19,358 bases of DNA, from positions 1 to 19,358 of the forward strand of contig JAJYGS010000063.1 in assembly GCA_021785055.1 (NCBI GenBank), in the 5' to 3' direction. The notes under the pieces are model-generated. The model did not search any database and was not told the DNA's origin. It saw only the letters and a program-made list of their open reading frames with translations. Both the position numbers and the translations under genes were made by a program. This stretch comes from Nitrospirota bacterium (GTDB lineage: Bacteria; Nitrospirota; JACRHJ01). Within the stretch, counting starts at the first letter, position 1, and each line of letters starts with the position of its first letter. Positions 7,152 through 14,475 of this stretch are shown piece after piece.

Positions 7152-8096
7152 ATGTTTTCCTTTAAAAAGAACCTGGGCCTTGAGATAGGCCAGAAGACAC
7201 TCCGGGCCGCGAAGCTGAAAAAAAACGGCGGCGCATTCGAGGTTCTGTGGCTTAACGAGGCCCCTCTTCCGGAGGGACTTGTCCAGGACTCCTTTACGGA
7301 GCCGAACCTCCGCGACGTCCCGGAATTCGCGGCGGCTGTCAGGGGCCTTCTGAACGGCAACGCGCGCGGGAGTCACGTAGCGGTGGCGCTTCCGGATTAC
7401 GTTGCAAGGGTCCAGGTGCTGGATTTCGATTCCGCCCCGAAAAAGGACGATGCGGAGCAGATGCTGAAGTGGAGACTTAAAAAAGCCCTGCCGTTCGAAA
7501 TAGACCAGGCGACGCTCAGGTGGCAGTATCTGGGCAGGTTTGTCGTGAATGAAAAGGACCAGCACCGATACCTCGCCTCGATAATAAAAACGGGTATACT
7601 CTCCCAGTACCGGAACGCCCTCGCCGGCGCGGGCCTGAACGCCAAAAGCCTTGGATTGGCGACCTTTTCCATCTGGAACCTATTCCGCGCAAATGTTGTC
7701 AGGGAATTGGGAGAAGAGGCCGATTTCGCCGTCATGAACCTGTCCGCCGGGAAGCTTTCGGTCATAATATTCTCGAAAGGCTCACCGCATTTCATGCGGC
7801 TTAAGGACCTGGGAAAGTCCGACGATTCGGGGGAATATCCCATAGACGTTATCCGGATTCTAAGGGAACTGAACGCGTCCCTGATTTATTATAAGGAGAA
7901 CTTTTCGTCTGCGCCAATCCGGACGGTATATCTGACAAGCGACGCCGGGGGGGTGGATGAGCTGGCTAAAGAGGCATCCGCAAGATCCGGTATAGACGCG
8001 CGGGTATTTTCGCTTGCAAGCGCCGTCCTGCCGGGGGCGGTCACGAATCTCCCGGCCTGTTTTTCGGCGGCCTGCGGCGCAGCTTTTGAGATATGA
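7152..8096 (+). CDS. PilM-like actin-fold assembly protein
   Basis: The protein of about 314 residues starts MFSFKKNLGLEIGQKTLRAAKL, the pattern of PilM/GspL-type actin-like ATP-binding proteins. Further family-like stretches are QMLKWRLKKALPFEID (residues about 100-115) and FAVMNLSAGKLSVIIFSKG (around 195-213). PilM is cytoplasmic and couples the ATPase to the membrane proteins PilN and PilO. It is slightly shorter than the usual 340-370 residues. I chose the ATG at 7152 because GGAG lies five bases upstream; a GTG two codons earlier (7146) overlaps the ATPase stop codon and is also possible. Its place between the ATPase and PilN-like genes fits the standard pilMNOPQ order. Confidence 0.85.
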   Translation: MFSFKKNLGLEIGQKTLRAAKLKKNGGAFEVLWLNEAPLPEGLVQDSFTEPNLRDVPEFAAAVRGLLNGNARGSHVAVALPDYVARVQVLDFDSAPKKDDAEQMLKWRLKKALPFEIDQATLRWQYLGRFVVNEKDQHRYLASIIKTGILSQYRNALAGAGLNAKSLGLATFSIWNLFRANVVRELGEEADFAVMNLSAGKLSVIIFSKGSPHFMRLKDLGKSDDSGEYPIDVIRILRELNASLIYYKENFSSAPIRTVYLTSDAGGVDELAKEASARSGIDARVFSLASAVLPGAVTNLPACFSAACGAAFEI

Positions 8097-8106
8097 CAGG
8101 AATGTT

Positions 8107-8724
8107 ATGCTTATAAATATAAATTTCGCGTCAAAAGACTATCTGCTGGCACGGAAGGTTTACCTTGCCCTTGCCGCCGCAATCGCCGTCTCGGTTATGG
8201 TTTTTTTCTATAACCTGGGCGCATACAGAAATTCGGCGCAGAAGGCAGACGTATTCTCGAAACAGCTCTCCGTGCAAAAGAAGATAGCCTCCGAGATGGA
8301 TTCAAAGCTTGCGGCAATTGAAAAGGGCGTCAACGCCGCGGATGTGAAGGCGGCGCTTGGTGAGGCCGATTTCGCCAACAGCGTCATCGCCATAAGGGCG
8401 TTTTCCTGGACGACCTTTTTAAACCGGCTTGAGGAGGTGGTGCCGGAAGGGGTGGGTATAGACAGCATAACCCCGGATTTCCAGTCGCTGAGCATTGGTC
8501 TTTCCGGAAACGCCGTTTCGTCGGACAGGTTGATAGAATTCATAAACAGGCTTACAACATCCAAATACTTTGAGGAAATACCGCCAACTTTTCACACGAA
8601 CAGGGTACTGGCGGACAAGGACACCGGCAAGACCCTCCAGGCGTTCGGCCTGGCAATAAAATACAGCCCGGACGGCTCGCACACCTTCAAGAGCCCTTAC
8701 GCAAACAAGGAGGGACTGCATTGA
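8107..8724 (+). CDS. PilN-like inner-membrane assembly protein
   Basis: A 205-residue bitopic protein with a short cytoplasmic N terminus (MLININFASKDYLLARK), one membrane helix at about 18-38, a coiled-coil stretch (45-75) and a periplasmic ferredoxin-like domain. The segment WTTFLNRLEEVVPEGVGIDSI, followed by the LSIGLSGNA strand, is characteristic of PilN. The classical PilM-binding motif INLLP appears only in altered form (ININFASK). The ATG at 8107 follows AGGA by five bases; an upstream in-frame start would lie inside the PilM-like gene. It overlaps the next gene by 4 nt (TTGA), so translation is probably coupled. Confidence 0.82.
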   Translation: MLININFASKDYLLARKVYLALAAAIAVSVMVFFYNLGAYRNSAQKADVFSKQLSVQKKIASEMDSKLAAIEKGVNAADVKAALGEADFANSVIAIRAFSWTTFLNRLEEVVPEGVGIDSITPDFQSLSIGLSGNAVSSDRLIEFINRLTTSKYFEEIPPTFHTNRVLADKDTGKTLQAFGLAIKYSPDGSHTFKSPYANKEGLH

Positions 8725-9266
8725 AGGAGCTGGGCCGGCTGATAACGAAGGACAGAAAGGCGCAGACGCTGGCGCTTCTCCTTGGCGTTATGCTCCTGCT
8801 AAACGGCGGATTTTACCTGCTGAAGACAAAACCCGCCTCGGATAAGGCCTCAAGCCTTCAGACAACGCTCCAGGCTAACCGGCGGGCAATATTGAAGAAG
8901 CAGGCCCGGTACCGGCTTTACGCCTCTTTCGGACGCGGGAAGGCGCAGCTTGAGTCTTTCAAAAAAATGCTCCCGGCAAAGTCCGATTACACCGTGATAA
9001 TTAAGGATATTTTCAAGATGGCCCGTGAGGACGGGGTGGACAGCAATTCAATAAGCGTGGAAAAGAGGCAGGTGGCGCACGGAGACATCGACCAGATTGT
9101 CTTTTCCATGCCTGTCTCCGGCAGCTACAGAGACGTCCGAAAGCTTATTTACGACATGGAGAACTCTTCCTTGTTTTTTACAATAGACCAGCTCGGCTTC
9201 AACGGCAGCTCAAAGACGGGTGACATATCCGTCACTCTCGGCCTCAGCACCTACGTGAGGTCCTGA
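8721..9266 (+). CDS. PilO-like inner-membrane assembly protein
   Basis: A 181-residue protein with a TTG start inside the TTGA overlap with the PilN-like gene. AAGGAGGG seven bases earlier makes this start convincing. One membrane helix (about 16-33, LALLLGVMLLLNGGFYLL) is followed by a coiled coil and a periplasmic domain with the PilO/GspM style FKKMLPAKSDYTVIIKDIF and VSGSYRDVRKLIYDMENS. It would pair with the PilN-like protein to form the periplasmic alignment complex linking the inner-membrane motor to the secretin. Sequence identity to PilO is low by eye, so the call leans on size, topology and gene order. Confidence 0.78.
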   Translation: MKELGRLITKDRKAQTLALLLGVMLLLNGGFYLLKTKPASDKASSLQTTLQANRRAILKKQARYRLYASFGRGKAQLESFKKMLPAKSDYTVIIKDIFKMAREDGVDSNSISVEKRQVAHGDIDQIVFSMPVSGSYRDVRKLIYDMENSSLFFTIDQLGFNGSSKTGDISVTLGLSTYVRS

Positions 9267-10123
9267 TGAAAGACAAGAAAAAAGCCATACTCGCGGCGTC
9301 TCTTTTCGCCCTCCTTGGCGTAATAATATTCATGCGGATATACTCCGGCTCCAAGAAAAAAACCGCCGTCTCCGCCGTGCATGCGGATAAAAGAGCCGCA
9401 ATGGCCGTTATCCCTAAAACGGCCATTAGCGTAAACCTCGCCCTGCTGAACAAGCCGAAGGCGAATTTTACGGCGTCGAGGAATATATTTGCCCCGGTAT
9501 ACGTGAAACCCTCTCTGCCCAAGCTTATCGGGAAGGGCAGGCCCGGGGCAAACGGCAAGGGAAACATTACCGTGACCCCTCTGAAACCGCTTCCGCCGCC
9601 CCCGCCGCCGAAATCGCCGGCGGAGATAGCCGCGGACAACGCCCGCGAGGAAATAAACAAAATAAAAATCATGGGTTTTCTTAAAAGAAAACTCAAGACG
9701 GACGTGTTCTTGTCCCTCGGCCAGGAAAATTATGTAGTGGCCAAGGGCGACCATATCACAAGGAATTACTACCTTACGGGCGTGACCGACAACTCCGTTA
9801 CCATATCGGACAAGACGACGGGCGTTTCCGTAAAGATCAACACGAATTTCTCCAAAAACGCCTCCGCCTCCGTCTATCCTTCTCCCGGATACGGCGGGGG
9901 TATGGGCGCGCCGATGGGCGGCGGGATGGGTTATAATCCATATGCGGGAAGGATGGCGTCTCCCGGTATGGGTTACCCAAACCCAGCCGGAAGGAGGCTG
10001 CCGGGGCCTCCGGGCAGGGGCTATATCCAGCCCGGGATTGTGTTGCCGGGCGCGCAGGCGGCCCGTGGCGCTGCGGCGCAGAGGCCTTCGACAGATCCTT
10101 TGAACAATTTTTCGTTAAGATAG
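9266..10123 (+). CDS. PilP/GspC-like periplasmic connector with Gly/Pro/Met-rich tail
   Basis: A 285-residue protein with one N-terminal membrane helix (about 8-25) and the periplasmic motif ASRNIFAPVYVK (69-80), typical of the junction in PilP/GspC proteins. A polyproline linker (PLPPPPPPKSP) and a compact beta domain come next (about 130-192: IKIMGFLKRK, VAKGDHITRNYYLTGV, VTISDKTTGVSVKI). That domain would contact the N-terminal domains of the secretin. The last 90 residues are unusual for the family: low-complexity Gly-, Pro- and Met-rich sequence (GYGGGMGAPMGGGMGY and similar), probably disordered. It overlaps the previous gene by one base (TGATG) and stands before the secretin, as expected for PilP. 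Exact homology to PilP or GspC cannot be decided by eye. Confidence 0.75.
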   Translation: MKDKKKAILAASLFALLGVIIFMRIYSGSKKKTAVSAVHADKRAAMAVIPKTAISVNLALLNKPKANFTASRNIFAPVYVKPSLPKLIGKGRPGANGKGNITVTPLKPLPPPPPPKSPAEIAADNAREEINKIKIMGFLKRKLKTDVFLSLGQENYVVAKGDHITRNYYLTGVTDNSVTISDKTTGVSVKINTNFSKNASASVYPSPGYGGGMGAPMGGGMGYNPYAGRMASPGMGYPNPAGRRLPGPPGRGYIQPGIVLPGAQAARGAAAQRPSTDPLNNFSLR

Positions 10124-10154
10124 ATACGGGACTTCTTTTCCTGAAAGGGGGAAC

Positions 10155-12689
10155 ATGCACAGGTTCACCAGGCTTTCCATGGCGCTCATCCTGGTATGCA
10201 CGGTCCTTGTTGCGGGCTGCGCCGGAGACGTCGCTTTCAAAAAAGGGGAGAAATACGACGTGGAAGGGGACTTTGACCGGGCGGTGGCGTACTACCGTAA
10301 CGCCCTCCGGCACGACCCGGAAAACATAACCTTCATGACCAGGCTTGCGAGAGTTCAGCAGGAGGCCGCCCTCAGGCACATGGACAGGGCCGCGTATTAT
10401 CTCAAACAGCATAATGCCGACGCCGCGATTTTCGAGGCCGGGCAGGCGAATATCTACGACCCCGGCAGCAGCAAGGCGCGCCAGCTCATGGAGACGGCAA
10501 AAAAGCTTAAAAAAATACAGGAGTATCTAACCGACGGCAGGAGCTATCTCGCCGCGGGCAGGCCCAACGAGGCATTAAACGAGTTTTACAGGGCGCTCGA
10601 CATCGACCCTAAAAACAAGATCGCCAAAAAATACGCGGAAGAAATAACGAAACGAAAGGTGCAGGAAAACGAGGAGGACGAGCTATCCCTTGCCTCGAAG
10701 GAGCCTATAACCCTGTCCTTCAAGGACGCGAAGCTCAAGGAGGTCTTCGAGTTCCTCTCGAAGATTTCCGGCATAAGCATACTCTTCGACGAGGACGTTA
10801 AGAACCAGCCCGTTACGGTCTTCGCAAAGGACGTGTCGTTCAAGGAGGCGCTGAACCTGCTGCTTGCCACGAACAAGCTCTTTATGAAGAAGATTGCGGC
10901 AGACGCCATCATAATAATTCCCAAGACTAAGGCCAAGGAAGACCAGTACCAGGACCTCAAGATCAAGACCTTCTATCTCTCCCACATCCAGGCCAAGAAC
11001 ATGGTGAACATCCTGCGCACGATGCTTGAGACGAGAAGGATAATAATAAACGACACGCTGAATTCCATTACGCTTCGGGAGACGCCGGACAAGCTGAAAC
11101 TCGCGGAAAAGCTGATCGATGCGAACGACCGGCAGGACTCCGAGGTCATAATAGACTGCGACGTCATGTCCGTGGACAGGGGGCCGAACACGACGAACTA
11201 CGGGATTTCCTGGCCCACGTCGGTTACGGGCACGTATGTACCGCCGGCTTTGGGCATGGTGCCTTCCGTGTCATCCGGTTCCTCGTCAACAACCCCAGCC
11301 ACAACCGCAACCTCTTCGCTGCCTACTTCGATTGTAACCAACATCACCGATCTTGTCACAAAAAATGGAAAAACCGCGAATAATATCTGGCTTCAATACC
11401 CGTCCGCCACGGCCACGCTCTCCGAGACGTTCACCAAGGCCGAGACCCTGACGAACCCGCAGATACGCGCGCTCAACAACCAGCCCGCGAAGATACTCAT
11501 AGGCAGCCGCATACCCGTACAGACGGGCACCGCCGTCGCGGGCGCGATAACGACCTCCACGTTCGAATACCGGGACATAGGCATAAAGCTCACCGTCGTG
11601 CCGAACATCGGCATCGGGGGCGACGTTAAAATGAAGGTAACGCTGGAGGTAAGCTCGCTGGGCGGCAGCATTACCGTGGGCGGCCAGACGGAGCCGACCT
11701 TCAACACCACCACAGCCGAGACGACACTCAGCCTGAAGGACGGCGAGACCGTCATCATCGGCGGGCTGATGGACAACTCCATAAACATCAGCAACACCGG
11801 CCTCGCGGGGCTTATGGACATACCCATCCTCGGCAAGCTGTTCTCGGACAATGTCGTCGGCCCGAACAGCAAGCGCGAGCTGGTAATGACGCTCACGCCG
11901 CACATAATCAGGCCGCTCGAACTCCCCGGCTCGCGGGATACCTCGTTCTGGTCCGGCACGGAGCAGGCATACGACACGAAGCCCCTCTTCGAGGAGAAGA
12001 AGACGAATCTCTCCATACCGGAGACGGAGGCCGCCCCTGAGACGGAAGTATCCCAGGCCCCGACGCCCGCAGCCCCGACAGGCCCCGCCGCAGAGCCGTC
12101 CAAACCTGCCAAGCCCGGTCAGCCGCAGGCGCCTGCCAAACCCGGAACGCCCGTAAAACCCGGAGCGCCCGCAAAGCCGGGGGCGCCTGTCAAGCCTGGC
12201 GCGAAGGCCGCGCAGAAAGTGAAACCCGTGGAAACCCCGCCTGCATCCGCCCCCAGTTTCCAAAAAATAGGGCGCGTGGGCACTCTCTCTTTCTCGCCGG
12301 AGGTTACGCCTGTCGGCGTGGGCCAGGAGATAACCATAGACGTGAAGGCGACGAATCTGGACTCCACGTTCGAGGCGCCGCTTTCGATAATCTACAATCC
12401 GAAGCTCGTCAAGTTCGTAAAGGCGACCGAGGGCAATTTCATGAACGTGGACAAGCAGCCGACGTCTTTCATGGCCAGCGCCAACGAGAAGATAGGGCTG
12501 ATAAAGGTGATGCTTACCAGGCTGGGCAGGATCCCGGGGGTTGCGGGTTCCGGGAATCTCTTCTCCCTGACGTTTAAGGGCATCGCGCCGGGCATCAGCC
12601 CTCTGGTGTTCAAGCAGAACGACCTGAAGGACGTGCATGGCGTTACAGTCCCGGCGGACATTAAGACGGGCACGCTGTATGTAAGATAA
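10155..12689 (+). CDS. lipoprotein secretin with TPR and C-terminal cohesin-like domain (PilQ/GspD)
   Basis: An 844-residue outer-membrane pore protein. A lipoprotein signal ends in LVAGC (Cys22; Ala at +2, so no inner-membrane retention signal). TPR-like helical repeats occupy about 30-165. An STN-like/N0 domain follows (about 184-255, ITLSFKDAKLKEVFEFLSKIS). A secretin N domain (267-325) and the beta-barrel secretin domain (about 330-587) come next, ending with GLMDIPILGKLFS and the ELVMTLTPHIIR signature. A Pro/Ala/Lys-rich linker with KPG repeats (about 636-697) leads to a final domain (about 707-844) of cohesin type (VGTLSFSPEVTPVGVGQEITI, APLSIIYNPKLVKFVKATEG, GNLFSLTFKGIAPG). Cohesins bind dockerin-like partners. 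The N-terminal lipid anchor may remove the need for a separate pilotin. GAAAGGGGG before the ATG supports the start. Confidence 0.93.
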   Translation: MHRFTRLSMALILVCTVLVAGCAGDVAFKKGEKYDVEGDFDRAVAYYRNALRHDPENITFMTRLARVQQEAALRHMDRAAYYLKQHNADAAIFEAGQANIYDPGSSKARQLMETAKKLKKIQEYLTDGRSYLAAGRPNEALNEFYRALDIDPKNKIAKKYAEEITKRKVQENEEDELSLASKEPITLSFKDAKLKEVFEFLSKISGISILFDEDVKNQPVTVFAKDVSFKEALNLLLATNKLFMKKIAADAIIIIPKTKAKEDQYQDLKIKTFYLSHIQAKNMVNILRTMLETRRIIINDTLNSITLRETPDKLKLAEKLIDANDRQDSEVIIDCDVMSVDRGPNTTNYGISWPTSVTGTYVPPALGMVPSVSSGSSSTTPATTATSSLPTSIVTNITDLVTKNGKTANNIWLQYPSATATLSETFTKAETLTNPQIRALNNQPAKILIGSRIPVQTGTAVAGAITTSTFEYRDIGIKLTVVPNIGIGGDVKMKVTLEVSSLGGSITVGGQTEPTFNTTTAETTLSLKDGETVIIGGLMDNSINISNTGLAGLMDIPILGKLFSDNVVGPNSKRELVMTLTPHIIRPLELPGSRDTSFWSGTEQAYDTKPLFEEKKTNLSIPETEAAPETEVSQAPTPAAPTGPAAEPSKPAKPGQPQAPAKPGTPVKPGAPAKPGAPVKPGAKAAQKVKPVETPPASAPSFQKIGRVGTLSFSPEVTPVGVGQEITIDVKATNLDSTFEAPLSIIYNPKLVKFVKATEGNFMNVDKQPTSFMASANEKIGLIKVMLTRLGRIPGVAGSGNLFSLTFKGIAPGISPLVFKQNDLKDVHGVTVPADIKTGTLYVR

Positions 12690-12698
12690 GGCCTTATA

Positions 12699-12718
12699 CC
12701 CCTTCTTAAGACAAGGGG
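12699..12718 (+). other. hairpin and G-rich leader before the first pseudopilin gene
   Basis: CCCCTT (12699-12704) and AAGGGG (12713-12718) form a hairpin with an 8-nt loop. G-rich sequence then runs up to GGGGGAG, which probably acts as the ribosome site for the ATG at 12736. The C/G-rich block resembles a dispersed intergenic repeat rather than a normal leader. The C-run could mask the ribosome site. Confidence 0.35.
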
Positions 12719-12735
12719 GGGGTTAGGGGGAGTTT

Positions 12736-13299
12736 ATGAAGACGCTAAACAATTCTCACGGCATTACCCTGACCGAGCTTGTGGTCGTCATGGTGGTGAT
12801 GATGATCCTGGCGGCCATGGTGATGCCGGTCGAACGCATGTCCGTAAAGCGCGAGAAGGAAGCGGAGCTTCGGGCCGACTTAAGGGAGATGCGCGACGCA
12901 ATCGACGAATATAAAAAACTCTACGACGAAGGCAGGATTGCGCAGACCTCCGGCACCCAGACCAGCGTAACAGATAACGCCCCTACGGGGTATCCTCCCA
13001 CCCTCAAGGCTCTGACCAAGCTGATACCGCTCCAAACCCCGCCCGGGGCGCTCGCGACGGCGATGCTTTCGCAGCCTGCGGCTGGAGGCGCGGGTGGAAC
13101 GCCGATGCAGCAGTTCCCGAAGGCGATAAGACTCCTGCGTAAAATCCCCGTAGACCCGATGACCGGGAAGGCGAAATGGGGCATGAGGAGCAACGCGGAC
13201 GACCCGAACAGCACGGTCTGGGGCGGGCAGGACGTATTCGACGTATATTCGCTCTCCACCGGCACCGCGCTGGACGGGACGAAATACGCGGACTGGTAG
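12736..13299 (+). CDS. pseudopilin 1 (GspG-like)
   Basis: A 187-residue prepilin. The class III signal has a 9-residue leader ending in Gly (MKTLNNSHG) and cleavage before ITLTELVVVM, with the conserved Glu at position 5 of the mature protein. A hydrophobic helix follows, then a helical arm (EAELRADLREMRDAIDEYKKLYDEG). The globular part contains an inserted loop rich in Thr, Pro and Gly (about 75-130), then IPVDPMTGKAKW, and it ends in KYADW. It should be processed by a prepilin peptidase (not in this window) and assembled into the periplasmic pseudopilus that pushes substrates through the secretin. It is the first of three neighbouring pseudopilins that share the DPMTG and C-terminal W motifs. 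Confidence 0.88.
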   Translation: MKTLNNSHGITLTELVVVMVVMMILAAMVMPVERMSVKREKEAELRADLREMRDAIDEYKKLYDEGRIAQTSGTQTSVTDNAPTGYPPTLKALTKLIPLQTPPGALATAMLSQPAAGGAGGTPMQQFPKAIRLLRKIPVDPMTGKAKWGMRSNADDPNSTVWGGQDVFDVYSLSTGTALDGTKYADW

Positions 13300-13369
13300 G
13301 GGGCAAGGGGGGGCGCGGAGGCGTTGCGAACTCGTCATTGCGCGGGAATGACATAACGTGAAGGTGAAG

Positions 13370-13834
13370 ATGAAATTTGTAAAAAACAAAAAGGGCTTTA
13401 CGCTCCTGGAACTGATGGTGGTTATAGCCATAATCGGCATACTTGCGACCCTTGCCCAGCCGATGTTCAAGACGGCTGTCCTTAAATCCAAGGAGGCCGC
13501 GCTCAAAGAAGACCTTTTCAACCTAAGAAACGTGCTTGACCAGTACTACGCGGACAATGGCAAATACCCCGACACGCTGGACGACCTCGTGACCAAAGGC
13601 TACATGCGCTCGATCCCGCCGGACCCCATGACCGGATCCAAAACCACCTGGCGCCTTGAATACTACACGGGCGACAACTCGGGCTCAGGCTCCTCAGGCT
13701 CCTCAGGCTCCTCGGACTCCTCCGACTCCTCGGACTCTTCCGGCTCCTCAGGCGGCGATTCCGGCGGCATATACGACGTCCATAGCGGAAGCGACAAGAT
13801 AGGGACGAACGGTGTGAGCTATGCGGACTGGTAA
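13370..13834 (+). CDS. pseudopilin 2 (GspG-like) with Ser-rich repeat
   Basis: The prepilin of about 154 residues has leader MKFVKNKKG and cleavage before FTLLELMVVIAIIG, with Glu5 present. The body follows the GspG plan: LRNVLDQYYADNGKYPDTLDDLV, then a GYMRSIPPDPMTG segment. A run of Gly-Ser-Ser and Asp-Ser-Ser triplets (encoded at 13688-13750) is inserted before the C-terminal strand, and the protein ends in SYADW. It is the best candidate for the major pseudopilin. The ATG at 13370 is preferred because AGG lies five bases upstream; in-frame GTG codons at 13358 and 13364 are possible. The spacer before it (13300-13357) holds a GTCATT...AATGAC mini-hairpin. It overlaps the third pseudopilin by 14 nt. 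Confidence 0.9.
   Translation: MKFVKNKKGFTLLELMVVIAIIGILATLAQPMFKTAVLKSKEAALKEDLFNLRNVLDQYYADNGKYPDTLDDLVTKGYMRSIPPDPMTGSKTTWRLEYYTGDNSGSGSSGSSGSSDSSDSSDSSGSSGGDSGGIYDVHSGSDKIGTNGVSYADW
13688..13750 (+). repeat. 9-nt in-frame tandem repeat in pseudopilin 2
   Basis: Seven copies of a GGCTCCTCA-like unit (variants GACTCCTCC, GACTCTTCC) encode GSS or DSS triplets. The unit length is a multiple of three, so copy-number change would lengthen or shorten the surface loop without a frameshift. Confidence 0.85.
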
Positions 13835-14429
13835 AAATAACGCCGGATTCACGTACATGGGCATGCTGGTAATCATACTGATTCTCGGCATAACCTCGGC
13901 GGTGCTTGGGAAGTCCTGGAAGCTCTACGGCAGGGAGGAAAAAGAGAAGGAACTGCTCTGGCGCGGGAACCAGTTCCGGATGGCTATCGAACGGTATTAC
14001 AACGACCCGAGGCACAAGGGCAAGTATCCGACATCCCTGCAAGACCTCCTGGAAGACCCCGCCTATCTCAACCCCAAGAGGGACTTGAGAAAAATATATA
14101 AAGACCCGATGACCGGAAAGGCCGACTGGGCGCTTGATCCGCCCCCGCCGCCGCCCGGCGCCGCGCCCAATACCATAGAGGGCGCCTCAGTCATGTCCGG
14201 CCAGGCCATCGGCGGGGTGCACAGCACAAGCGATAATAGGCCGTTGAAGACGAACAATTTCGATCTGGACGATATAAGCTTCACGGGCAAGACCAAATAC
14301 TCCGAGTGGATGTTCGATTACAACCCGAATACAATGGCCGGCCAGCCCCAAATACTCCCGGGGGGAGCGGCGCCATTTCCAGGACAGCTTCCCCTGGGAC
14401 ACCCCCCCGTCGGGACGCAGATTCCTTAA
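13821..14429 (+). CDS. pseudopilin 3, lacking Glu5
   Basis: A 202-residue prepilin with leader MRTGKNNAG and probable cleavage before FTYMGMLVIILILG. Position 5 of the mature protein is Gly instead of Glu. Among T2SS pseudopilins this loss is typical of the tip subunit GspK, although the size and body here are GspG-like. The body has QFRMAIERYYNDPRHKGKYPTSLQDLL and IYKDPMTGKADW, then a PPPPPPG stretch. A KYSEW motif parallels the YADW ends of the other two and is followed by a Pro/Gly-rich tail. The start codon lies inside the end of pseudopilin 2, so translation is probably coupled. A role at the tip, or as an initiator of assembly, is inference. Confidence 0.83.
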   Translation: MRTGKNNAGFTYMGMLVIILILGITSAVLGKSWKLYGREEKEKELLWRGNQFRMAIERYYNDPRHKGKYPTSLQDLLEDPAYLNPKRDLRKIYKDPMTGKADWALDPPPPPPGAAPNTIEGASVMSGQAIGGVHSTSDNRPLKTNNFDLDDISFTGKTKYSEWMFDYNPNTMAGQPQILPGGAAPFPGQLPLGHPPVGTQIP

Positions 14430-14475
14430 GCGGGGCGCGCCTGAAGGCGATTTTATCAGTCACACGCGGTGTTTA

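Noticed and set aside
11286..12638. Long open frame (450 codons) on the minus strand opposite the secretin gene
   Set aside because: It is a mirror of a strongly supported plus-strand gene in GC-rich DNA; its composition is Arg/Gly/Leu-rich without recognisable domains.
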